64,000 nucleotides of DNA. Origin: Ascidia mentula. Lineage: Eukaryota; Chordata; Ascidiacea; Phlebobranchia; Ascidiidae. The notes under the pieces were generated by a model. That model made no database searches. It was given only the letters and a program-made list of their open reading frames with translations, and was not told the origin of the DNA. Positions 50,201 to 60,979 of the stretch are shown here, one piece after another. Position 1 is the first letter of the stretch. Every line of letters begins with the position of its first letter. The stretch spans positions 2,051,001 through 2,115,000 of the forward strand of contig OX387204.1 of the NCBI GenBank assembly GCA_947561715.1, written 5' to 3'. The position numbers and the translations under genes are program-made.

Positions 50201-53200
50201 TTTGTCGTAATTGTCGGCCCCACTTGTCTCGTGACTTAAAAAAAACATTTCTCCAGCCATCCAATGTTTTGCTCCGCTCGAACCTGAAAATGGAGAGATT
50301 CAGCCCCAGCCTGTGAAGGATCTTTACAACAGAGACGAACAGGTCTTCTTCCAATGCAACAGAGGATACAGACTGAACGGAGCCTTCACCATTACCTGCC
50401 TTCCGACTGGAGATTGGTCAGACATTGAACCGACATGCGAAGGTAAAATGTGGTTTAAAGCTTTTTTTGCATAAGTCACTCATTTCAGCTGCAGGTTTTG
50501 ATCATAATTAGGCCATTTTCAGTCATTTTTGTGATGCGAACACCTCTTATTTGTGTATTATATGATAATTATTGACTATAGGGTTTAGCAACGTATTTTT
50601 TGCATAAGTCACACAATTAAAGGCGATAGTTAAAAGCAGTCGATTTTAATCACAACAAGGCCAATTTTAATTGTAATTTTTGTAGTATGAACACCTACCA
50701 TTTGCGTATGTTCATTCTTAAAACTGTTGAACTGTTGGGTAAAACATATATTTGTTTTGACCACGAAATTATTCTCCGCGCAGAGATTCTGTGCGTCGAA
50801 CCAATCGCCCCTGAAAACGGTGAGGCCGATCCGGTGCTTCCCCAATATCCGATCGACACCGAGGTTTCGTTCACGTGCGATGAAGGTTTCAGAAGGAACG
50901 GGGCTGACGTCATCACTTGTATGGAGGATGGAACTTGGTCGGATGTCGAGCCAACTTGCGACGGTAAACTTCACATAAAACACGTTGTTGGGTCGGTAGC
51001 AGAGAACGTAGCCAATCTTATGTAAGATCTTGCTTGGTTAAAGCGTATACTTGGCCACAGTGTGTTTCCACCTTTTTCTCAGTTGGTTCGTACCTATAGT
51101 CTAGTAAGTGGTGATCAGCGGGTGTCGGCGACTGCGTAGCCACCACAAAGTAGAAAATGTTCGCCTAGATGAGACCTGGTTGCCGTTCAATGGCCTTTAT
51201 AACCGTTATCTTTGTCTCTCCGGCTGTTCATAGCGGTTATAGAAAACACATACACCACCCTGACTTGGCTGTTGCGACTTAACTTTTGCTTGAATTACGA
51301 CAAAGTTTTGTTTATATTCAACGTAAATTATCGTTGCAGCCATCACTTGCCAACCTCTTTTCCCACCGTTCGACGGAAGTCTTTCTCCAATCCAAAACAG
51401 CTACCCCTCTGGATCAACTGTGACATTCACTTGTAACCCAGGATTCAACTTGAACGGTGCCACGACTGTTAATTGTCTCGATACGGGATTGTGGGATGAC
51501 GTAGAACCAATCTGCGAAGGTCAGTTTACAATTACTGATGTTACGTGCGACGTGGGCCACTATAGTTGCACCACCAATTGCACTCCCCCGCTTTAAAGTT
51601 TACTTTGTTTTAACTATTTTAACTTTGTTAGGTTTGTTTTTACATTTTACTTCTGCCTGCAACTGCATACATAGCTTAAACTTTTATATCACACCACGCT
51701 TAAATTGATGTATCACCACGTGCATATGCAAGTAGGAGTTCTACTTAATGCTTCATATCGAGTAATTTTGTTACCTCACTTTATCCACCTGACGAAATAT
51801 TGTTACTCAATCAAAACAGAACAGTATTATACATTTAAAGAGAATTTACTTTTCGTGCGCAATAGCTGTAGTAATATACTTCTCAAAACCTACAGCATCA
51901 AACTAATGCGTTTTTTTTTACACGCGTACGGTTTACCGTAGACTTGTATTTAAAACAAAACACATTCACCCTTGCAGCTGTCCAGTGTGGATCACTGACT
52001 GCACCAGCCAACGGCGACCTGAGCCCTGATCTTGTCTCCTATCCGGTCGGTTTCTCAGTTACCTTTACATGTAACGACGGTTACTTCTTTAACGGAGCCG
52101 AAGAGCTGATTTGCCAGGACGACGGCACGTGGTCAGATATTGAGCCGACTTGCGAAGGTAGCGCCTTTAACTTTAATGCACTGAAGTGTGGGCGATTTTT
52201 TTTCGAATTTGTACACGCTCGTTGTGTAACGGCAAAAAACGGCCTTTCTTTGTAGATTTAGTTTAGAAGTAAGTTATGTAGTTGTATGTTTTTTTTAGCG
52301 CAGATTTATATCAAAACTGTTTACTAACATTTTTACATTACCATAAACCTATGTATGAAAACCAAGCGATTGCTTACAAGTATAGGAATGTAGTACTAGG
52401 CGTTCGACATACACTCATGAACGTTCAGATCCAAAGAACTTATTCCGAAAAAATCCCTGAATACTTTACCATACGACATACGAAAACTCTAACCCGTTTT
52501 TTTTTCACAGCTGAGATGTGTGGTTCACTTCAAGCACCAGCATTCGGTTCTCTTACACCAGATAAAGACATGTACCCGATTGGTGGCGCTATTGAGTTTT
52601 CCTGCAACGATGGTTACAGACTGATCGGCTCGGGAACTGTCAACTGCTTGCCAGGAGCAATTTGGTCCGACGTTGAACCGACATGTGAAGGTATATATTT
52701 GAAAGTTTATCAGATGCCGGTTAAAGACGGGTGTTGCTGCCACTTATCCTGACTATGCTGACAATGTACCGAATTTGGCAGCAAAAATAAATTGAAGTAA
52801 ATTCTCCGAAACAAACTGGTTTGCCTGCAAACGTACATTTTCCACTATGTTTCCATGATTTCTGTAGTAATCGAACAACATAAATCCCAACTCTTATACC
52901 AAGTTTTCGTGTTCTTTCTTTAGAAATTACCTGTCGGGACCTCATCGCCCCAGATCAAGGATCCTTCTCTCCCGTACAGGATATCTACAGCTACCGCGCC
53001 GAAATCATCTTCGTGTGCGACGATGGTTATGTGCTCGTGGGTGCGCAGGTGTTGAGGTGCCAGAGAAACGGGCAGTGGTCTGACGAAGAACCGACTTGCC
53101 GCGGTAAGTTGACGTAACAATTGGGTTTGTGACGTCACGAGAAACAGTTTTTAAACGAACTTCGTCCGGTCCATAGAAATCCGCTGCGGGGCGCTCGAAG

Positions 53201-56102
53201 CACCAGATAGAGGATCATTCGAACCCGAACAACCCGACTACGCGATCTCGACCGAAGTAACCTTCAGCTGTGACGAAAACCTTGTGCTGAAAGGTCAAGA
53301 GGTCATCACGTGCGGTCCCGACGGACGTTGGTCTCACCCTGAACCCATATGCCAAGGTAGGATCGATTTAAAAGCTTCGCATGGTTTCTACTTAACTTAA
53401 AAAACACGTTTGGTTGATATGCATTGTGAGCAACAACACCGACAACCAGAGTCGGTTATTAGGAAATGTATTTCACCTAAAAATTTTCGGTGTATTTTTT
53501 ATGGCCCTTGCAGTAAACTGTGAGGCTCGATTTGGTCAAATGTGCCATTAGGACTATAGACAACAACTAACTCCATGACAAACACAGGCGTGAAATGCTT
53601 GAAGCCAAGAGCCCCACGTTACGGATACACCAAACCCGGTCAGAGCAGCTTCGGCGTCGGTGAAACTATCCAGTTCGGCTGCCGACCCGGTTACACTGTG
53701 AATGGAGAAACCGAAGCAATCTGTCTGTACAGCGGGCAATGGTCGGACCCAGTACCTACATGCGAACGTAAGCACACTGCTTTGATACTTTGATTTTGTG
53801 GCGAAACGACTGTTTGTTTGTACGGTTGGTGGGTCGCAATGTATTGTGTTTTTCGTTTTATTAGTTTGGGTTTTTGGAGCTTCGTTGCAACATGAACGGA
53901 TGTTGAAACAACGATGCTGGCGCGCTGTCACACGAAATGCTCATAAAAATTTTTCGGTGGTCCCAAAATATTGTCCACTTGTGTTGTTCTAACTGGAAAA
54001 GCAACTTGCGATAAACATGGCATCGTTTTCCTAATATTCTTTGTCCTCAACGTAAAGCCTTGTATTTTGTATCTTCACATTTCTATTCCATGTGTATACA
54101 TAAACTAATTTTAAATACGGAATTTCAGGCAACCAATGCGAAAAGCCAGAAAGAGACGATGACGGAATCCGCTTCTTCGCTCCCTACAGAAACTCGTACA
54201 CGTACAGGTCCCGACTCTACTTCTGGTGTAAAACCGGTTACGTGGTTGTGGGAAATGCCCGTCTCCTTTGTCAAGCTGATGGAACTTGGGATAATGAGTT
54301 CCCCACCTGCGAGAGTAAGTCTGTTATCTACTCTTTGCCTTTTCTGTTATTTTGAACCGTGTGTGTGATATACGGGTCGTCGGAGTCGAAATGTGTCAAA
54401 TGGAGCCAGGATGCTTGGGCCCAGCAGTCCGTTGTGATGTAATATAAAGGAGCTATTTTACTACCAATGCCCACTGTCAATCACACTAAAACAGAAAGTG
54501 TATTTTTCTTATCTCGCTCCGACTCGTCTGGAAAAAGTGCCATTTTTCCAGCTTGATTACGATGCCAGTAACCGGCATTTGGCCACTTTTACAAAACTTA
54601 AGCTTCTCCTTCAGAGGTAAATCCCTAATTTGCTTTGCAGAGGTTGAGTGCCGTGCCATCGTAGCGCCGGAGAACGGATTTTTCGACGTGCCAAAACCAA
54701 ACTACTTCGCAAACGACAGAGTTACTTTCGGTTGTGACGAAGGTTACCAAATTAACGGAGCAATTCGCATTGTTTGTTTGAGAAACGGCAAATGGTCGGC
54801 TCCCGAACCCACATGTGAACGTAAGTCAGGGTTGTTGTGTTATACACTGTAGCAAATGTATACACATTATATGTAATGCAACCAATTGACCACCAGTTAA
54901 ATAGTGGCCTTTGTTTCGGCAATTTGCCTTTTATGCGTTGGTCCCAATGGAGATTTGTTTTGTAGATACTCGTTTTCTATGATAAAAAAAAACCGAAATT
55001 GACATTATATCTAGATTAGAATTTTAAATATAACACAAAGAACCGGAATCTATTTGTATTTGATTGTGTGAACTCAGTAATAACGACCCCATCATAATTT
55101 TTACAGCTGCCACATGCCCCATACCCCGAACTCCACGTCACGGTTCATTCTCACCCCAACAAACCACTCCCTACGTCGTGGGTGACCTCATCACATACCA
55201 GTGCGAAAATGATTACGTCATAAAGGGCGAAGCGAACCACGAATGTTTGCCGAGCGGACGGTGGTCACACCGAGCTCCATACTGCGTGTGTGAGTACACA
55301 AGTCTGTAAATACATTACTGTTTCATGGCCGCATAGCTGGAGTTCTTTCTCGTGCGTTTATATCATGCTGGCTCACTAAAACTTTTGGCCTGTTGCTTCC
55401 AAATCTGCACACGGACAATTCCTTCCTATGGAATGCAATGCAAATGCCACTAAACCTATGTGGGTACTAGGGAAGCTTACTGAACAAAACCCTTCAACGA
55501 GCATTTTAATTGCAAATATTTGGGTTGTAAAATGTACAATAGGTACAGCCAAACACCATATTTGCTTGTACCACTGGGGACGCGGTGTCGGTCTATGCTT
55601 TTTTCATTAAAAAGAAACAAAATGGTCATTTCAAAAGTAGAGGTCTCTACCTTTGCATGGAGGAAAATCACGTTTTGCATACATTGTATTGTCAATATTT
55701 ATCAAAAACAGTTAAAATGATGACCACAAGGGTGCGAAAGCATACTTCTGGCTTTTTAAAAATAGTTATGATTTAAATCTTCTTTAAATTTTTACAGTGC
55801 CCAAGTGTCCCCAATTGAATGCCCCCGCCAACGGAATAATTCACCCTGAACAGACAGGCGACTCCGCTGTCGGCCAGAAACTCTGGTTTTCCTGCAACCT
55901 GGGCTACCAGATGATTGGAGAGGCTGATATTGAATGCGAGTACCCCGGAAGTTGGTCCAGCGGCGTGCCGGAATGCGTCCTCAACTCCTGCGCCGGCCGA
56001 TGTGGCCCTTTTGACCGTAATTCAGGTTGCCAGTGCGATTACCAATGCGGCAGCCGTGGAAACTGTTGTCACGACTACATTGCATTGTGCGCCCAGCACT
56101 AA
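41294..56102 (+). CDS. Secreted protein with 31 CCP (sushi) modules and a C-terminal somatomedin-B domain
   Basis: Predicted secreted protein of 1938 residues in 32 phase-1 exons. Exon 1 41294-41351 (signal peptide MRLGIALSLLACVLSAQA); then 41583-41765, 42251-42433, 42698-42892, 43279-43470, 43536-43718, 43859-44041, 44198-44377, 44559-44738, 44913-45092, 45262-45441, 45591-45770, 46160-46339, 46592-46771, 46984-47163, 47967-48146, 48239-48418, 48727-48906, 49148-49327, 49577-49756, 50257-50442, 50784-50963, 51340-51519, 51978-52157, 52511-52690, 52924-53103, 53177-53356, 53588-53767, 54129-54314, 54641-54820, 55107-55289, 55798-56102. Exons 2-32 each encode one CCP; exons 8-20 are all exactly 180 nt. 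The end is an eight-Cys somatomedin-B domain (about 1902-1938: SCAGRC, CQCDYQC, GNCCHDY). Exons 4/5, 12/15, 13/18 and 14/19 are near-identical pairs. No transmembrane segment. Module 10 (exon 11) lacks the usual Gly-Tyr/Phe pair. An adhesive or immune-recognition role is plausible but unproven. Confidence 0.93.
42698..43470 (+). repeat. Tandem duplication of a single CCP exon (exons 4 and 5)
   Basis: Exons 42698-42892 and 43279-43470 encode almost the same module (ENGSLKP, KVWYSC, HGYTLNADDKKDI, WSHGAPRCE). Their length (195 and 192 nt) differs from the other modules, which confirms direct duplication. Confidence 0.85.
43029..43063 (-). repeat. SINE-like fragment with a tRNA B-box/T-arm motif
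   Basis: On the minus strand GGCCAGGTCAACTTGAG then TTCGAATCTCGGTGTGGT; third copy of the motif seen at 8671 and 40510. It lies in the intron between exons 4 and 5 of the 31-CCP gene. Confidence 0.45.
45490..46800 (+). repeat. Tandem block I of the 31-CCP gene (exons 12-14)
   Basis: The block begins with a marker string (TGCCTCAAATAAATAGCTCC) that reappears at the start of block II. It contains exons 12, 13 and 14, which match exons 15, 18 and 19. The introns match as well: GTAAGTTACACAAGTA after exons 12 and 15, and GGTGTGTATTTACTT after exons 13 and 18. Compared with block II it lacks two exons. Confidence 0.85.
46801..49345 (+). repeat. Tandem block II of the 31-CCP gene (exons 15-19)
   Basis: Second copy of the unit, containing exons 15, 16, 17, 18 and 19 and a 410-bp MITE. 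Exons 16 and 17 have no partner in block I. Matching intron sequence on both sides of them suggests that block I lost this pair or, less simply, that block II gained it. Confidence 0.8.
47323..47732. mobile_element. hAT-type MITE with perfect terminal repeats and 8-bp target duplication
   Basis: The terminal inverted repeat CATAGGCGCCTAGT is perfect at both ends, followed inside by G-rich runs. The flanks are TACTAAAG at 47315-47322 and at 47733-47740, an exact 8-bp duplication typical of hAT. The paralogous intron at 45924-45931 has a single TACTAAAG and no insert, a natural empty site. At 410 bp with no transposase it is non-autonomous, and the intact ends show it is young. Confidence 0.93.
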
Positions 56103-56563
56103 AAAATTGTTCATCTGCTTTGGATTGGCCGCGAAACAGTTTTTATTTCTTTTTGAAATGCCAAGCTCGTTTTTCTCTCTAAAATTTTTGTTGTGTCTTG
56201 ATGCATACGAGATTACAATAAACCGACTACCTATCCTCTGTTCTTTGAAACACCGAAGTGTCCATTGAAGTTCAGTGACAAATTGTAATCACAAAGATAT
56301 ACAGCATGAAACATTCATGGAAAATATCTAACATATAAACAGACCTGCAAAACACCAAACACTGTGTTCAACAAATGTAATTCTACACTGATAAGACCTT
56401 TTAGGTCGAGACAGTGGCCACCTGTATGTAGCTTACACAAATGTAATTCTGATACAATGAAATGTTTTAGTATTGCCAGGCATTGTGATTTTTTGCCAAA
56501 AGGACCGTTTTTTACAAAAAAGTCAAATGTCATGACGAATTCACAAACCAGCACAATTCACTC
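56103..56563. terminator. 3' UTR of the 31-CCP gene and convergent spacer to RDH14
   Basis: AATAAA at 56217-56222, 115 bases after the stop codon, is the likely poly(A) signal. The remaining 340 bases face the 3' end of the RDH14-like gene; no gene is seen. Confidence 0.6.
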
Positions 56564-58836
56564 TTATTTATTTAATCCACACCAGTTTTCAGACATCTTC
56601 CACAGTTTTTCTGCATCCTCAATATTCAGAGCATTGGGAAGAAGTTGCTCCTCTTGGCAGTCGCTGCTGCAAAGTGAAAACAAAAACCTGGCTCAGTGCA
56701 TTGAACCTTGGGCTGGTGCATCCACAAGTGAGCTAGACCAGTGTTTCTTCATTGCCTACCCACATGCAGTTTTTGATTGGTGCCCAATAAATATCAGTGT
56801 CACATAAAATGAATATCCGCTGGTGCAAAATGCATAATTTAGCAATAATAAATTTTTATCAATATGTGAATTTCATTGCATTTTAGCTTCAGTTTTAACC
56901 AAATTAGTATCTTTTGATAGTAGATCAAATGCAAGTGCAAAATGGTTGAAAACCTCTAAAGTAGACAACCACCTAGGGCACACGGCCTTGGGTTGAAAAC
57001 TTGCCTTGTTTGTAAGGTGCCTGACCTTTTTACCAAAAAGTAAACCTAATCCTTGTAAAGCCGTTCGGTTGTGATTGAATCCCTTCTCACAAAAGTTAAT
57101 ACTCACCCATAATACTTCCCACTGACGGTTTCGAGTTCTGGGGCTACTGCACAGTAGATTGATGCCTGTGAACCCTGCTCAGGTGTCTTGAGAATCCAGG
57201 GCAAGAGCGGCCAAACGAGGCTTCGAAAAAACTTTCTCACTGCCGACGAGTTGTCCTCTTTCATGTGCCGGCCAAGATTGGTGTATACCACCCCAGGGTG
57301 CAAGGAGTTGCATGTAACACCAGTGCCTTATGAGGAAAACACAAGTTAGATTTACACATAAGTTTCACAGGCTTCACAGCCAAGCTGAATCAGCCACTTT
57401 TTCTGACAAGTCGGAGCGAGAACACGAAAAATCAAGCTCTCGGTGAGGTTTGATCTCACAACCATGGGATAACCAGGCACGCTTATCACCTGAGCTACAG
57501 GAGCTCAGTGGTTGCACTTCTGCGTTTAGATTTACACATGTACAACTTAAAATCTATTGAAATAAATATTAATACCCTCGAGCCTTCTGCTCAGTTCCTG
57601 AGCAAACAAATTGTTGGCAAGCTTGCTGTGGGAGTAAGCTGGAAAGGGTTCATAATTTTTGTCAATCATCATATCGTCCCAGTTCATCTCTCCCTTTTTG
57701 TACAAACTGGAAGAAACGACGACAATGCGACTGGGGGCACTTTTCTGAGAAAAGAATAAAAAACTTCAATACTTTCAAAAACTAAATTCCATGAATGTTA
57801 CTGACTGATTCCAATAGTTTTATTGATAGCAGTTCTGCTTTATTCAATAATTTTGTTTGTGTACTTTCCAACCTTTATAAGGTCCAGAAGAAGATTGGTG
57901 AGAAGAAAGTGGCCAATATGGTTGACACCAAGATGCATTTCAAATCCATCACTTGTCTCCCATTTTGGACAACACATAACACCTTGGTATTACAAACAAA
58001 TTAATGCCTTATATACCAAGGTAAGTAAAACGAATACCTGCATTGTTAATAAGGACATCGAGCCGATCTTCTTTCTCTAAAAATCTATCTGCAAAGTTTC
58101 TAACAGAAGCGAGAGATGCAAGGTCAAGATGTTCTGTCACTATGTTGGCTTCTTTACACTCTGCTACAATCTACAAAAAAAAATGTCCGAATTCTAGCTT
58201 GATGGCATGTATCATTTGCATTAGCTCCTCATCGCCAATTTTGCATTGCATAGTCACAATAAGTTTAATTGTGGATCATGTTTGGTCATTATTACAAGAC
58301 CACAATTTTAGCAGCAGGCGAAAAATCTGCATGCACACCACTATGAAAAACTCTCTTATGGATGAAACCATGACTCAAACATCATAAACTAACAAAAACC
58401 TTAAAAATATTAGAGACCTACATGCCCATAATTTTGTGGCAATGGTATACCTTCTCTTTTCCCTCTTCTGCCTTCTGCATGTCTCGACAAGCCATTACAA
58501 CTTTGGCACCCCTCCTGGCCAAGTCCCGAGATGTTTCAAGCCCAAGCCCACTGTTTGCTCCAGTGATAAGCACAGTTTTGCCATCAAGCCGTATATCACA
58601 CACAACCTTTCCATTACTGACTGATCGTGCAGCTGAAGCAAAAATAATTTTACTTTAATTTTAAATTCAAACGGAAACAAAATCGAAGCACCTTTTCTGA
58701 TAAATTCACTTTTCTGCATGAAAATACGAGTAGTAATTGATCTCAAATGACACTTGATTATTGCTATAAGTTTGCGGTCTATTATTAGCAAATTAAGATG
58801 ATTTAGTAAAATCATTGTAAGAAACTTACCTGTCAT
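56564..58836 (-). CDS. RDH14: RDH14-like short-chain dehydrogenase/reductase
   Basis: An NADP(H)-dependent SDR of the retinol dehydrogenase 11-14 group, interconverting retinal and retinol or similar substrates. Exons in transcript order: 58836-58830, 58632-58451, 58170-58038, 57982-57873, 57744-57576, 57326-57107, 56663-56564; 306 residues. It shows the cofactor motif TGANSGLG, the structural motif NNAG (split by an intron), the catalytic Ser in VVVSSS and the YSHSK active site. [25 protein letters not shown] and [15 protein letters not shown] match RDH14 best. The last acceptor is a tandem GCAGCAG; using the upstream AG adds one Ser. The predicted N-terminus ([11 protein letters not shown]) comes from a 7-base coding exon and lacks the membrane anchor of RDH11-14, so the true first exon may be elsewhere. 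A minus-strand AATAAA overlaps the last codons. Confidence 0.88.
57433..57510 (-). repeat. tRNA-derived SINE copy
   Basis: On the minus strand: CACTGAGCTCCTGTAGCTCAG, a D-arm-like segment, GCCTGGTTATCCC, then a T arm with a perfect five-base stem (GTGAG, loop ATCAAAC, CTCAC). The anticodon stem is poorly paired and there is no intact acceptor stem, so it is not a working tRNA. It lies in an intron of the RDH14-like gene and is homologous to 12331-12380. Confidence 0.65.
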
Positions 58837-59729
58837 CACCAACACCTTTCTCGTTCAAAATAGGGAAAGACCCACGTACAATAACTTCGCAGCAAAACAA
58901 TAGACAACTTAATTAAGCTTGAACGGCGTTGAGTTGCGCCATCTCAACATATTTTGTTACGTAATTTTAAGGGTCATGAGTGGAGGTCAGACAGCCAGCA
59001 AAATCATCTTTTCTTATTTTGTTCTCAAGAGTTTGATTTCTCGTACCAGCGTTAATTTTTTTTGCGAAATGTTTTTTGCGTAAAGTTTGTTTGTCATGGA
59101 ATAACATAATTTAACAAACGTATCAATGGGAAACCTTATTGTGGCAGATCAAGTTATGATCTGCATGTTTCTTACATACACGCATGCTTGTTAACCTAGT
59201 TCGACACACAACTCTGATACATATGGAGTTAAGCTTTCCTGCAGAACTCGCACAGCCTTCTGACATCCGACTCAACGACACACCTTTTTTATCGCAATTT
59301 CCTAAAAATTCGTGTTACCTCTTGGCGTTTTTCTGTCTCACCCAACTAGTCCTGACATTTACTAGCTAAGAACACGCAAAGCAGTTTATAAAGTTCTAGT
59401 ATTATCTCATCAAGTAAAATCTATTGAACGCTGCAGTATACTTTTTAGGCTACTGCTTTTTTAAACGAAGCTGTGGTTGTTTCTGCTCTAAAAGTTGCAC
59501 AAAATGTTTGGCAAAGATTACAAATTGTTATGATGCATTTGGACCCAAACACTTTAAAAACAACCACAGCAGTAGCAAAAAATGTGTTATTTATTGCATC
59601 AAAAACCCTGAAACACAAACAAACCAAAGCAACATATTGGAACACTCTTGCACAATTTGGATTTCCTCATCCACTCCCTTGAACATGCACAAAAGTAGAT
59701 AATTTGTATGTTAACAGTGTTTGTGTGGT
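58837..59729. other. Spacer between RDH14 and CHRAC1
   Basis: No gene is supported. It contains an imperfect inverted repeat at 59449-59576. Small frames at 59424-59702 and 59445-59645 overlap on opposite strands and are not convincing. Confidence 0.5.
59449..59576. repeat. Imperfect inverted repeat (hairpin of about 128 bp)
   Basis: GCTGTGGTTGTTT at 59470-59482 faces its exact reverse complement at 59558-59570. The outer GCTACTGC (59449-59456) pairs with GCAGTAGC (59569-59576), leaving a 13-base bulge on the left arm. It could be a foldback element or a structured RNA. Confidence 0.55.
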
Positions 59730-60392
59730 TCAACCATCTATTGATCCTTGATCATCTGATGACTCATCATCACTTCTTTGGTTGGAATTTTGCACAAGTT
59801 TCCAATATTCACGAACAGTAATTTTGTGTGGAATGACTTCTGAAAATGATTAAAATATTGTGAGGTAAAATACTGGAAAGAAAACAGCCATTGGAGGAAA
59901 TTAAAAGGTGCTGGAAATATTTTAAACAGTCCATTATAACAGTGTTTTCACTCAAATCTTCAATATATCAATGATTATGAAACAATTTTTTTTGGAAGTT
60001 ATGTACAGAACCGCCACATACTTATACTGCAGACATGAAACTGAGTATTTCGCAAGACTATAACCTGTATTTACCTTGCAGGAATCCAAACATGTCATCT
60101 GTGTTTACAACATCAGCGAGACTTTTGTACTCAATGGAATTTTTGCTCTGGTTGTTGTCATGCGCTTTTTGCGAAAGATGTGACACGAATAACTCCTGAA
60201 AATTTATTAAGCATAACTCGGGTAATTAATATTATGTGTGCAATAATGCTATTTTACCGTTGCTTTGCTCATTGCATAGAGGGCGTCTGGACTAATGTGG
60301 TCGACGTCAGGGGAACTCTTCATTATTATTTTTACGCGAGACAACGGCAGGCCGGCATTGGCAACCCCACCTTTGGGAGACTTGGAATCCAT
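59730..60392 (-). CDS. CHRAC1: Chromatin accessibility complex protein 1 (CHRAC-15 family histone-fold protein)
   Basis: A small histone-fold protein that pairs with POLE3 (CHRAC-17) and works with the ACF1/SNF2H remodeller. Exons in transcript order: 60392-60258, 60195-60075, 59839-59730, phases 0 and 1; 366 nt, 121 residues (human 131). Diagnostic strings are LPLSRVKIIMKSSPDVDHIS, ALYAMSKATELFVSHLSQKA, YKSLADVV and FGFLQEVIPHKITV. An acidic Ser/Asp tail (SDDESSDDQGS) is characteristic of the family. The start MDSKSPKGG precedes the histone fold directly. It is divergent from MRG15, with 587 bases between the start codons, which could share a promoter region. Confidence 0.93.
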
Positions 60393-60979
60393 GATTTAAT
60401 CTTCAGCGGCAACTAGAAATCGAACTTTAACCTTTTGAATCTCGTGAGCTTGCAAAGTTCATCTATTGGGTAATGATCATCACAACGGTTCACACAATAC
60501 GCACTTATTACCCTTTAATTTTTTATAAAATAGACACATGTCTACAACAAATTATAATTTATTGTAAAACTTAAATTTTTACATGACAAGTTTTAAATAT
60601 TTTTGTTAATTTTTTTTATCAAAGTATCAAATCAAACAATCCTGCAATGGCCATGTTTGGTGTTTTAAGGCAGGCAAATAAGTAAAGTGGAAAGTGACGA
60701 CACAGTGATCGTTATAGAAACCTTGCTGTTTTACTTAACAGGACGCGCGAAGATTAACGTCACAAGTAAGGTAACAAAATGAACCTAATGTTCGAGAATT
60801 TTGATTATTTTGCGTTAAAATGCAAAGAACAGACTAAGGAAAAAAAGTTTTACGACTTTATAAGTTAGCAGCCTACTGTAAAAAACAAATTTTCATATGA
60901 AAGATTGTTGCATTGTTTTCTTTAAAACACGTATCTTAGTTTAGGTAAAACAAGGACATAAATTTAAATGTAAAAACCA
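60393..60979. promoter_or_regulatory. Divergent intergenic region CHRAC1/MRG15
   Basis: 587 bases between two start codons on opposite strands, AT-rich, with no coding potential and no clear TATA box at either side. An acceptor-like CTTAGTTTAG ends at 60944, 35 bases before the MRG15 start, so MRG15 may have a 5' UTR intron or receive a spliced leader. A shared bidirectional promoter is inference. Confidence 0.45.

Noticed and set aside
57433-57510. Functional tRNA gene on the minus strand.
   Set aside because: The T stem is perfect, but the anticodon stem and acceptor stem do not pair, and a diverged copy exists at 12331-12380; a SINE fits better.
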